From Spirochaetae bacterium HGW-Spirochaetae-7 (GTDB lineage Bacteria > Spirochaetota > Spirochaetia > Treponematales > UBA12059): 12,690 nt of DNA. The notes under the pieces were generated by a model. The model was not told the origin of the DNA. It searched no databases and saw only the letters and a list, made by a program, of their open reading frames with translations. A program made the translations under genes and the position numbers. Positions 5,826 through 12,327 of this stretch are shown in pieces (within the stretch, counting starts at the first letter, position 1; each line of letters starts with the position of its first letter). The DNA lies in NCBI GenBank assembly GCA_002839245.1, contig PGXR01000069.1:1-12690 (forward strand). Direction: 5' to 3'.

Positions 5826-7598
5826 ATGAACGAAACGAAAGTATCCATGATAGCCCTCTCGGTCGACGACAGGGAGGTACTCGTACCCGCCGGCACGACC
5901 ATCCTTGACGCGTGCAAGGCCGCCGGCGTCCGCATCCCGACGCTCTGCCATCTCGAGGGCGTTTGCTCCAACTCGTCCTGCGGCGTATGCGTCGTCGAGG
6001 TCGACGGCGCCAAGAGCCTCCTACGCTCGTGCATACAGCCCGCGGCCGCCGGCATGAAGGTACATTCGAGCGGCGCAAGGGTGATGCGTGCGAGGCGCAC
6101 GGTCGTCGAGCTGCTGCTCGCCAATCATCCCGACGACTGCCTCTCCTGCCTCCGCAACGGCACATGCGAACTGCAGTCTATTGCGGAGCTGATGGGCGTG
6201 CGCCGCAAGGCCTTCCCCAGGACGAAAAAGCAGGGAAAGCTGGATGCCATCGGCTGGGGAGTCGTCCGCGACAATGACAAATGCATCCTCTGCGGCCGTT
6301 GCGTCGCCGTTTGCAAGGAACTCCAGTCCGTCTCCGCCATCGATTTTGCGGGGCGTGGCATACGTTCGCGCATTGCGCCGTTCCTGGACAAGCCGCTGTC
6401 AGAGTCGTCATGCGTATCGTGCGGACAGTGTACCGTCGTCTGCCCCACCGGGGCCCTGACGGAGCGAGACGAAACCGACGAGGTGTTCGCGGCTATCAAC
6501 GACCCGTCACTCACCGTCATCGTCCAGACCGCGCCAGCTATCCGCGCTTCGCTTGGCGAAGCGCTCGGCATGCCTCCGGGCAGCCTGGTGACCGGGCAGA
6601 TGGCAGCCGCGTTGCGCCGTCTCGGTTTCGACAAGGTCTTCGACACCCAGTTCTCCGCCGACCTTACCATCATGGAAGAAGGCTCGGAACTGCTGTCCAG
6701 GCTCGCCAACAAGGGTACGCTCCCGATGATCACTTCTTGTTCCCCTGGCTGGATAAACTTCATCGAGACTTTCTATCCCGAGCTCCTGCCCCACCTGTCA
6801 ACCTGCAAGTCGCCCCAGCAGATGTTCGGTTCGCTTGCAAAGAGCTGGTGGGCCCAGAAGATGGGCGTGGATCCTGCCAAGCTGGTCGTCGTATCGATCA
6901 TGCCTTGCACCGCCAAGAAGGTGGAAGCAAAGCGGCCGGAGATGCGAGGCGCCTGGGAGTGGTGGAAAGACAAGGGTCGGTCCGACGCGCCGTTCTTCGA
7001 TGTCGATTTCGCGCTGACGACCAGAGAGCTCGCGCGCATGGTCAGGCGGGCGGGCATCGATTTCGAAGCTTTGGCCAACGAGGCCTTCGACGACCCGCTC
7101 GGAGCGAGCACCGGCGCCGCCACCATTTTCGCCGCGACCGGCGGAGGGATGGAAGCCGCCCTTCGCACGGCCTACGAGATAGCCACTGGCAAGCCGCTTC
7201 CGAGCCTCGAACTCGAAGTGGTACGTGGCTTCGACGGTATAAGGGAGGCTTCGCTCGATGTCGGAGGGACCCAGCTCCGGGTCGCGGTGGCCCATACGCT
7301 CAAGAACGCGAGAGCCATTCTCGACGACATAGTCGCTGGCACGAGCCCGTACGCATTCGTCGAGGTCATGTCGTGCCCGGGCGGTTGCCTCGGCGGCGGC
7401 GGCCAACCGGTAGCGCCGGATTGGAAAAAGCGGGAAAAGCGGCGTTCTGCCATCTATACGGAGGACAGGGGCCTCGAGCTGAGGAAATCCCATGAAAACC
7501 CGGCTATCCAGGCGCTGTACACCGAGTTTTTAAAGAAGCCTCTCGGCCACGAGTCGCACCTGTTGCTCCATACTCATTACGCGTCGCGCACCGTCTAG
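5826..7598 (+). CDS. hydA: [FeFe]-hydrogenase catalytic subunit, M3-type with four accessory Fe-S domains
   Basis: Catalyses reversible H2 formation at the H-cluster; the 590-residue product has no signal peptide, so it is cytoplasmic. Domains in order: plant-type 2Fe-2S (C41, C52, C55, C69), the His-Cys3 4Fe-4S site (H101, C105, C108, C114), a two-cluster ferredoxin domain (C153/C156/C159/C163 and C196/C199/C202/C206), then the H-cluster domain. Its motifs are L1 TSCSPGW (303-309), L2 MPCTAKKVE (359-367) and L3 EVMSCPGGCLGGGGQP (513-528). The small-subunit-like C-terminus includes KSHENPAIQALY. L1 has Ser where many hydrogenases have a second Cys. AGGAAGAGGA at 5811-5820, overlapping the stop of the previous gene, is the ribosome binding site; ATG at 5823 or 5826 is possible, and 5826 has the better spacing. 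As last gene of the operon it is followed by an intrinsic terminator. HndD and HymC are other names for such subunits. Confidence 0.96.
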   Translation: MNETKVSMIALSVDDREVLVPAGTTILDACKAAGVRIPTLCHLEGVCSNSSCGVCVVEVDGAKSLLRSCIQPAAAGMKVHSSGARVMRARRTVVELLLANHPDDCLSCLRNGTCELQSIAELMGVRRKAFPRTKKQGKLDAIGWGVVRDNDKCILCGRCVAVCKELQSVSAIDFAGRGIRSRIAPFLDKPLSESSCVSCGQCTVVCPTGALTERDETDEVFAAINDPSLTVIVQTAPAIRASLGEALGMPPGSLVTGQMAAALRRLGFDKVFDTQFSADLTIMEEGSELLSRLANKGTLPMITSCSPGWINFIETFYPELLPHLSTCKSPQQMFGSLAKSWWAQKMGVDPAKLVVVSIMPCTAKKVEAKRPEMRGAWEWWKDKGRSDAPFFDVDFALTTRELARMVRRAGIDFEALANEAFDDPLGASTGAATIFAATGGGMEAALRTAYEIATGKPLPSLELEVVRGFDGIREASLDVGGTQLRVAVAHTLKNARAILDDIVAGTSPYAFVEVMSCPGGCLGGGGQPVAPDWKKREKRRSAIYTEDRGLELRKSHENPAIQALYTEFLKKPLGHESHLLLHTHYASRTV

Positions 7599-7622
7599 AC
7601 TCAACCAGCAGCACCTGATTTC

Positions 7623-7658
7623 CGGCGATCGTCCTCACGGGCGGTCGCCGTTTTCATT
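7623..7658 (+). terminator. Intrinsic terminator of the hydrogenase operon
   Basis: CGGCGATCG (7623-7631) pairs with CGGTCGCCG (7642-7650) to give a 9-bp stem with one G-T pair and a 10-base loop, immediately followed by TTTTCATT. It begins 24 bases after the hydA stop. Confidence 0.8.
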
Positions 7659-7689
7659 CCTGACAGGGATGTATGCCTTGCCCGCGTTC

Positions 7690-7698
7690 TGGTACAAT
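7690..7698 (+). promoter_or_regulatory. Candidate extended -10 promoter for the mobA fusion gene
   Basis: TGGTACAAT at 7690-7698 is an extended -10 element (TGnTAnAAT). There is no good -35 hexamer at the right distance, which extended -10 promoters tolerate. Transcription would start near 7705, just ahead of AAGGG at 7707-7711 and the ATG at 7716, giving a very short leader. Confidence 0.45.
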
Positions 7699-7715
7699 AC
7701 CGCTGCAAGGGAACC

Positions 7716-8849
7716 ATGTCCGCAAACGATTTGATGGCAAGCAGGACCCACCATGAAACAGCTCTCGTACGCTCCGTGCCGGGGAACGCAGGAAGGACGG
7801 AGGTCGTCTGCGCGCTCATACGGCGACACGCCATGGACGTACCCATCGTCGGCCTGAAAACAACAAGCCCGCGACCCGGCGAGCGTCTAGAAGATGCAGC
7901 CGGCGACGGCTTCATCCTGCAGGAAGAATTGGAACGTCGAAGCTCGAGGGACACATCCAGGATGCTGCGTGCCGGCGCTTTCAAGGCTTTCTGGCTCCAG
8001 GCGCAGGATTCCCGGCTGCTTGCCGGGCTTGACGCCTTGATAGCGTCGATTCCCGCGGGAACGGCTATCGTCTGCGATTCAGATTCGGCTCGGGCCTTCA
8101 TCGAGCCCGGGATTCTCATCGTGGTCCGTCACTCCTCGAATGGCCCCATGGACGAGAACGGCGCAGCGCTTGTCAACGCAGCGGACCTCCGGTGCTCGTT
8201 CGACGGCCACTGTCTGGATTTCCGGCCGGACGGCCTGGCTTTCGTGGGCGGCCGCTGGCTCGTCCGCCAGAACGCTTCGGCGATAATACTATCCGGCGGC
8301 CAGAGCACGAGGATAGGGCTGGACAAGAGCATGCTTTCATATCGCGGAAAATCCTTGATCGGACACATAGCCGATCAGCTCGTACCCATGTTCCATAGCG
8401 TCGCCATCAGCACGAACGAACCCGGGAAATACGAATTCCTTCGCTTGCCGATGGTCCCGGACATTCGGCCCGGCCTCGGCCCCCTGATGGGCATAGCGTC
8501 GGCTCTCGAAAGTTCCGAAAGCGAACTCTGCTTCGTCATCGGCTGCGACATCCCGACCGTGAATTTCAGGCTGGTAAACCGCATGCTAATGATGGCTGAA
8601 GACCATGACATCGTCATGCCTCGAAGCGCGGATGGACGCTTCGAACCGCTCTTCGCCGTCTATCGGCGGAGCGTCGCCGCACCTGCCCTGGAGATTCTGG
8701 AAGCCGGAGGAAGGAGGATCGTAGACCTCTTTGGCAGGGTCAGGGTCTCGTTCGCCGATTTCGATGGCGGCGACTGGTACAAGAACATCAACACCATGGA
8801 TGATTACCTGGAGCTTCCCGGAAGCGACCGCACTACCTTCGGATCATAG
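7716..8849 (+). CDS. mobA: Fusion of degenerate MobB-like P-loop domain and MobA molybdenum cofactor guanylyltransferase
   Basis: The C-terminal half (about 187-377) is MobA, which joins GMP to molybdopterin to make the guanine dinucleotide cofactor of enzymes such as formate dehydrogenase. Seen here: AIILSGGQSTRIGLDKSML (189-207) for nucleotide binding, DIRPGLGPLMGIASAL (249-264), VIGCDIP (274-280) with the metal-binding Asp, and NINTMDDY (357-364). The N-terminal 185 residues look like a P-loop NTPase of MobB type: a strand, then VPGNAGRT at 21-28, then VPIVGLKTT (42-50), and a conserved-looking RDTSRMLRAGA block (78-88). The P-loop is degenerate: the first Gly is Val and the Lys is Arg (R27), so nucleotide hydrolysis is doubtful. 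MobB assists MobA in other bacteria, and fusion fits that. AAGGG sits 4 bases before the ATG, a tight spacing. No molybdoenzyme gene is in the window. MobA is firm; the MobB assignment is inference. Confidence 0.85.
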   Translation: MSANDLMASRTHHETALVRSVPGNAGRTEVVCALIRRHAMDVPIVGLKTTSPRPGERLEDAAGDGFILQEELERRSSRDTSRMLRAGAFKAFWLQAQDSRLLAGLDALIASIPAGTAIVCDSDSARAFIEPGILIVVRHSSNGPMDENGAALVNAADLRCSFDGHCLDFRPDGLAFVGGRWLVRQNASAIILSGGQSTRIGLDKSMLSYRGKSLIGHIADQLVPMFHSVAISTNEPGKYEFLRLPMVPDIRPGLGPLMGIASALESSESELCFVIGCDIPTVNFRLVNRMLMMAEDHDIVMPRSADGRFEPLFAVYRRSVAAPALEILEAGGRRIVDLFGRVRVSFADFDGGDWYKNINTMDDYLELPGSDRTTFGS

Positions 8850-8882
8850 ACAGAGGCTCCGATACCCGGTATAAAGGTTGCC

Positions 8883-9590
8883 ATGCCATTACGCGCCATA
8901 GGCTTCGACATCGACGGGACGCTCTACTCCGCCCCGAGCCTCTACCTGCGCCTCATGCTCAAGGGGCTGACCAGGATGCGGCTCCTCGTGGCGTTCAACG
9001 AGGTCAGGCACGACCTGCGCAATCTCATCAAATCGCCCGAATACCGTAACCGCGGCATATCCGGCATTGCGGCATTCCACCGTTTCCAGGCCGAGCTCAC
9101 CGCCAAGAAGCTCGGGGCCGACCCCGCCGTGGTCCACGACGCGATTGAGTCTTTCTTCTACACCGAATCGCTTGAACCCTTCACGACCATCAAGCCCTAC
9201 GTCGGAGTCACACGCCTGCTCGAAGACCTCCGCGCAAAGGGCCTCAGGCTCGGCGCATTTTCAGACTTCCCATGCAAGCGCAAGCTGGAGTTGCTCGGAC
9301 TGGCGGACAGTTTCGATGTGGCCCTGACGAGCGAGGAAACCGGCCTCGTCAAGCCCGACTGCGCCGGTTTCGACCTTATGGCCAAGAGACTCGGCGTTGC
9401 CAGCGAAGATATCATGTATGTCGGAAATTCCGAACTCTACGACGTCGCCGGCGCGCTTGGCGCCGGCATGCGCGCCGCGCTCATCACGCGAAAGCGATTC
9501 CCCGCAAGCGCTGCGGAGTTCACGTTTTTCGATTTTGCGGATCTCGGGCGCTACATCGCACTGCACGCAAACCACGAAGGCGCGAACTAA
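8883..9590 (+). CDS. HAD-family hydrolase (phosphoglycolate phosphatase/5'-nucleotidase-like)
   Basis: A 235-residue cytoplasmic haloacid-dehalogenase-type phosphatase. Motif I FDIDGTLY supplies the nucleophile D9 and acid D11; motif II is S127 in GAFSDF; motif III is K157 in VKPD; motif IV reads YVGNSELYDVAGA (179-191), where the usual first Asp of GDxxxxD is Asn (N182) and D187 remains. Residues about 15-105 form an all-helical C1 cap, which selects the substrate, so this points to a small phosphorylated metabolite such as a nucleotide or sugar phosphate; the exact one cannot be told. AAAGG lies 5 bases upstream of the ATG at 8883. It starts 33 bases after the mobA fusion, with no terminator between them, so the two likely share a transcript. 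A strong hairpin follows the stop. Confidence 0.9.
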   Translation: MPLRAIGFDIDGTLYSAPSLYLRLMLKGLTRMRLLVAFNEVRHDLRNLIKSPEYRNRGISGIAAFHRFQAELTAKKLGADPAVVHDAIESFFYTESLEPFTTIKPYVGVTRLLEDLRAKGLRLGAFSDFPCKRKLELLGLADSFDVALTSEETGLVKPDCAGFDLMAKRLGVASEDIMYVGNSELYDVAGALGAGMRAALITRKRFPASAAEFTFFDFADLGRYIALHANHEGAN

Positions 9591-9599
9591 AGCCGACTG

Positions 9600-9650
9600 C
9601 CCGCGCTGCCTCAGGCCAGCATGGCAGCGCGGGTGACCGGCCTTCGTTTT
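9600..9650 (+). terminator. Strong hairpin after the HAD gene, probable terminator
   Basis: CCCGCGCTGCC (9600-9610) pairs perfectly with GGCAGCGCGGG (9623-9633): an 11-bp stem with a 12-base loop, 10 bases after the HAD stop. The T-rich part (TTCGTTTT, 9643-9650) comes 9 bases after the stem rather than directly. A competing smaller stem, AGGCC (9613-9617) with GGCCT (9639-9643), would place the T tract immediately after it. Confidence 0.65.
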
Positions 9651-9839
9651 CATGATTGTTTACGAGCTATCCCTTTTTATGATGCACCAAGGAAGTCAGT
9701 ACGGACTCACTTGATGAGTTGAAGTATACATCCACGCTGGCCGCTGCCAAGTCTCGCAATTCGTCGACCTCTTTCGCTATTTCACAAGCATCCTGCGCTT
9801 TTGCACAAACATTGCTGGCAGGAAACGAAAAACGGCTAT
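9651..9839. other. Gene-poor stretch with candidate promoter and long leader
   Basis: Together with the terminator this leaves about 250 bases without a convincing gene. TTGTTT (9656-9661) and TATGAT (9678-9683), 16 bases apart, make a reasonable plus-strand promoter, implying a leader of about 150 bases before the membrane protein. Base composition is clearly lower in G+C than the neighbouring genes. On the minus strand a frame stays open from within the next gene down to a stop near 9668 and reads like protein (for instance EIAKEVDELRDLAAASVDVY), but it has no start codon or ribosome site that I can see. I recognise no known riboswitch. Confidence 0.4.
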
Positions 9840-10451
9840 ATGATCGAAACGATGATTCAAGACGATATTCTTCGCTCGACGACGCGCGTCCTGAACGCGT
9901 CCAGACGCCCCTTGGTATCCTTGCTGCTGTCGGCGACCCTTTTCCCCCTCGTCAATATGCTCCTGAGCCTCGCCGCACGCGACACGTTGCCCCTCTTCCT
10001 TGATTCAATCTTTACCGCCATAGCCGCGGCCATCTTCGGCCCCTGGCACGGCCTTCTTGTCGCGGTACTCACGAACGGGTTCTATGAGGCGTTTGAAGGC
10101 TTTCCTGGACTGTATTTCCCATACGCGGTCTGTGGCGCGGCAACGGCGCTCATAGTATGGGCCTTCGTTCGTTCCGGCCGATACCGGAGCGCCCTGGCCT
10201 GGGGCCTGTGCGTCGGAGCGGTGACCTTGGCCAACGCGTTGCTGGGCGGTCTCATAGCTTCGTACGTTTATGGTGGCGCGACCGGCATGAACTTCGACAA
10301 TATCGTGGCCGGCTTCGCCTTATTTACCGATTCGGTCTTCACCGCGGCCTTCCTGGCAAGGCTGCCAATCAACTTGGTCGACAAGACACTGGCAGTTGCG
10401 CCGGCATTCGCGCTGGCTGCCATGATCGCCAAATCTGAAAAAAAGGAATGA
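9840..10451 (+). CDS. Six-helix membrane protein, ECF-transporter S-component-like
   Basis: An integral membrane protein of 203 residues from the chosen ATG. Six hydrophobic segments are visible at about 24-45, 52-82, 92-110, 117-142, 153-174 and 183-197. The layout and phrases such as LDSIFTAIAAAIFGPWHGLLVAVLTN (split here as LDSIFTAIAAAI at 54-65 and FGPWHGLLVAVLTN at 66-79) and RLPINLVDK (174-182) resemble substrate-binding S components of energy-coupling-factor transporters and the related membrane sensor domains of some signalling proteins. No EcfA or EcfT gene is nearby, so if it is an S component it must use a shared module encoded elsewhere, as group II ECF systems do. The substrate cannot be named. 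The start is weakly supported: no clear Shine-Dalgarno precedes ATG 9840, ATG 9852 or TTG 9801. It ends 23 bases before the convergent response regulator. Confidence 0.65.
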   Translation: MIETMIQDDILRSTTRVLNASRRPLVSLLLSATLFPLVNMLLSLAARDTLPLFLDSIFTAIAAAIFGPWHGLLVAVLTNGFYEAFEGFPGLYFPYAVCGAATALIVWAFVRSGRYRSALAWGLCVGAVTLANALLGGLIASYVYGGATGMNFDNIVAGFALFTDSVFTAAFLARLPINLVDKTLAVAPAFALAAMIAKSEKKE

Positions 10452-10474
10452 ACAAGGCTACCTGAAGCGGGAAA

Positions 10475-11128
10475 TCAGCCAGCTGGACAGATGCCGGCTG
10501 AAATTGCCATCCTGACTAGCTCGACGGCGGTCCTGGCGCCGAGCTTGGCATAGACGGCGCTTTGGTAGTTTTCCGCCGTCCTCTGGCTCACCCCCAGCCT
10601 GCCCGCGACCTCCTTGGCATTGCAGCCTTCCAGCAAGGCGTCGAGCACCGCCCGTTCTCGCTCGGTCAGCTTTTCTAACTTTCCATACTGCTCCGACCTT
10701 GCCCTTGGGAACCGCAGCTCGGCAGTCAGGATATCCCTGAGTATCTCGCCTTCCACGTATAACTCCCCTGAATCGACGAGCCTGAGCGCAAGCAACAGCG
10801 TCCCGAGCGCCAGGTTCTTCGAGGCGAAACCCGAAGCGCCGTAGCGCAGCGCCTTGCGGGCAAGCGAAGGGTCGGCGCTCATCGTCAGCACGAAGAACCG
10901 CGGGCTACCTGCTTCGCGGGCCCTGGCTTCGAGTATGTCGAATCCGCTGATATCGGGAAGTCCCACGTCGATGATGGCCATATCGAAGTAGCCCGACTCC
11001 AGCTCGGCCAAGGCTTCCGCGCCAGAGCCCGCCTCGACGATTCCATCGTATTCCGGGGCGTCCTCGAGGGCCAGCCTGAGGCCGTTCCTGAAGACAGGAT
11101 GGTCGTCAACGATCAATAGCCTTTTCAT
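10475..11128 (-). CDS. Two-component response regulator, NarL/LuxR family
   Basis: A cytoplasmic transcription regulator of 217 residues. The receiver domain (1-120) has the acidic pair D8/D9, the phosphoacceptor D54 in IIDVGLPD, T82 in VLTMS and K104. A linker (about 120-150) leads to a LuxR-type helix-turn-helix (LTERERAVLDALLEG at 154-168, then AKEVAGRLGVSQRTAENY at 171-188). All residues needed for phosphorylation are present. The ATG overlaps the stop of the histidine kinase by four bases, so the two are translated together and are almost certainly partners. The target genes are unknown; the convergent membrane protein gene next door is a neighbour worth considering. Confidence 0.95.
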   Translation of the reverse strand: MKRLLIVDDHPVFRNGLRLALEDAPEYDGIVEAGSGAEALAELESGYFDMAIIDVGLPDISGFDILEARAREAGSPRFFVLTMSADPSLARKALRYGASGFASKNLALGTLLLALRLVDSGELYVEGEILRDILTAELRFPRARSEQYGKLEKLTERERAVLDALLEGCNAKEVAGRLGVSQRTAENYQSAVYAKLGARTAVELVRMAISAGICPAG

Positions 11129-12327
11129 GAGCGAACCCCTTTCAGCGAAACGGCGGGAACGAAAAGCCTCACGGCGAATCCGTCATCCACGAAGTCGGCT
11201 GAGATCCTGCCATTGATGAGGGCTGCCCGCTCGCGCATGATGGCGAGCCCGAGCCCGCTCGAGGACGATGCGTCGGCGACGAAGGAGGCAGGGCTCCTTG
11301 CCGTTTCCAAAGGTACGAGGGAATCCGGGGCATCGAGGATTTCAAGCAGCACGCCGAGGACGCCATCTTCGATGGCCGGCGCGACTCGAAGCATTACCCT
11401 GTGCCCGCGAGCGTGCTTGGCGGCGTTGGACAATGCTTCCTGCGCAATCCTGTACGCGTGGATGGAAGCCTCGTCGGACAAGCCCGGCAACTCGGTATCG
11501 GACTTGAACTTGACGGCGTACCCTGCAAGTTCGAGCTGCCTCTCGCACAGCGACTCCAGGGCCGACCGAAGACCGTTCCGTTCCATTTCAGGCGGCCGCA
11601 GGTCGAGGGCCAACCCTCGTATTTTCCTTCCCGCCTTGTCCAGGAGCCTTGCGGCTTCGCCCGAGCGGCGTGCCGCATCGGCAGGCGATCCTGCGGACGC
11701 GCGCTCGCACAGCATCTTGGCAGCCGTGACTTCCTGGGCCGCGTCGTCGTGCAAATCGCGGGCGATCCGGCGGCGAAGGTCCTCCTCGGCTTCCAGGGAA
11801 CGCGCCAGGCTCCTCTTCGACCAGACCGCCTCGAGCCGGCTCATGCGAAGGCGGTAGCCGAGTCCCGTCGCTATCGCTATTGAAACCACGAGGAACACCG
11901 AGAGAGCCGCTATCAGGGAGTAGAACGAACTGGAAATCGACCGCCGCTTCTCAGCCAGGTTGATTTCGAGTTGATCGGAGGATGCGATGAACCGCTCCAG
12001 GACTTCGGAGCCAGGGATGGTGCCTGAACGGTAGTCGATTTCGAGCTGTTCAAGCATCGGGCGCTGAAGGCCGATCTCCACGCGCGTGGCCACCCTTTCA
12101 AGGCGCTCGACGGCGGCAAACATGACATCCAGGCCTTCGTCGAGGGGCTTGCCCGCCGGTACCGCCAAAAGCACCGAACGTATGGATCGTTCCACCGAGC
12201 GTTGCGCCTCGACGTATACCGAGTCCAGCCTGGACAGCGCGAAAAGGGACATTACGAAGAGGAGCACGAACGACGAAAGCAGAAGCACCGTCCATACGCT
12301 CCCGCAACGCGACATTCTTTCCGGCAT
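11125..12327 (-). CDS. Membrane sensor histidine kinase, NarL-partner (HisKA_3) type, with degenerate G1 box
   Basis: A 400-residue inner-membrane kinase that should autophosphorylate on His and pass phosphate to the regulator next to it. Two membrane segments (about 11-33 and 135-158) bracket a roughly 100-residue extracytoplasmic region that is mostly helical and charged, as in four-helix-bundle sensors; the ligand is unknown. The dimerisation motif RRRIARDLHDDAAQEV (185-200) places the phospho-acceptor at H193. The ATP-binding domain has the N box RIAQEALSNAAKHA (293-306; N301) and the G2 box GLGLAIMRERA (358-368). The G1 box, usually DNGxG or DxGxG, reads DAPDS (332-336), so both glycines are missing, which may weaken ATP binding. 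The start ATG overlaps the dnaE stop by one base (TGATG on the minus strand), and the stop overlaps the regulator start. Confidence 0.92.
   Translation of the reverse strand: MPERMSRCGSVWTVLLLSSFVLLFVMSLFALSRLDSVYVEAQRSVERSIRSVLLAVPAGKPLDEGLDVMFAAVERLERVATRVEIGLQRPMLEQLEIDYRSGTIPGSEVLERFIASSDQLEINLAEKRRSISSSFYSLIAALSVFLVVSIAIATGLGYRLRMSRLEAVWSKRSLARSLEAEEDLRRRIARDLHDDAAQEVTAAKMLCERASAGSPADAARRSGEAARLLDKAGRKIRGLALDLRPPEMERNGLRSALESLCERQLELAGYAVKFKSDTELPGLSDEASIHAYRIAQEALSNAAKHARGHRVMLRVAPAIEDGVLGVLLEILDAPDSLVPLETARSPASFVADASSSSGLGLAIMRERAALINGRISADFVDDGFAVRLFVPAVSLKGVRS

Noticed and set aside
3617..6124. Minus-strand frame of 835 residues opposite the hydrogenase operon
   Set aside because: It is a long antisense shadow typical of GC-rich coding DNA; the plus strand holds unmistakable NuoF, GltD and HydA motifs throughout.
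7753..7860. ATG at 7753 with AGGA upstream as a different start within the mobA fusion
   Set aside because: It opens a frame that soon ends and lacks conserved character, while the frame from 7716 continues into the P-loop-like domain and MobA.
9719..10003. Plus-strand 94-residue frame from TTG at 9719
   Set aside because: It begins with a TTG lacking a ribosome site, and its second half overlaps the membrane protein in another frame with an Arg/Pro-rich shadow composition.
10437..10490. Possible terminator for the response regulator operon on the minus strand
   Set aside because: A T run exists (A run on plus at about 10438-10444), but the only stem before it is about four base pairs with a bulge and is set back from the run.
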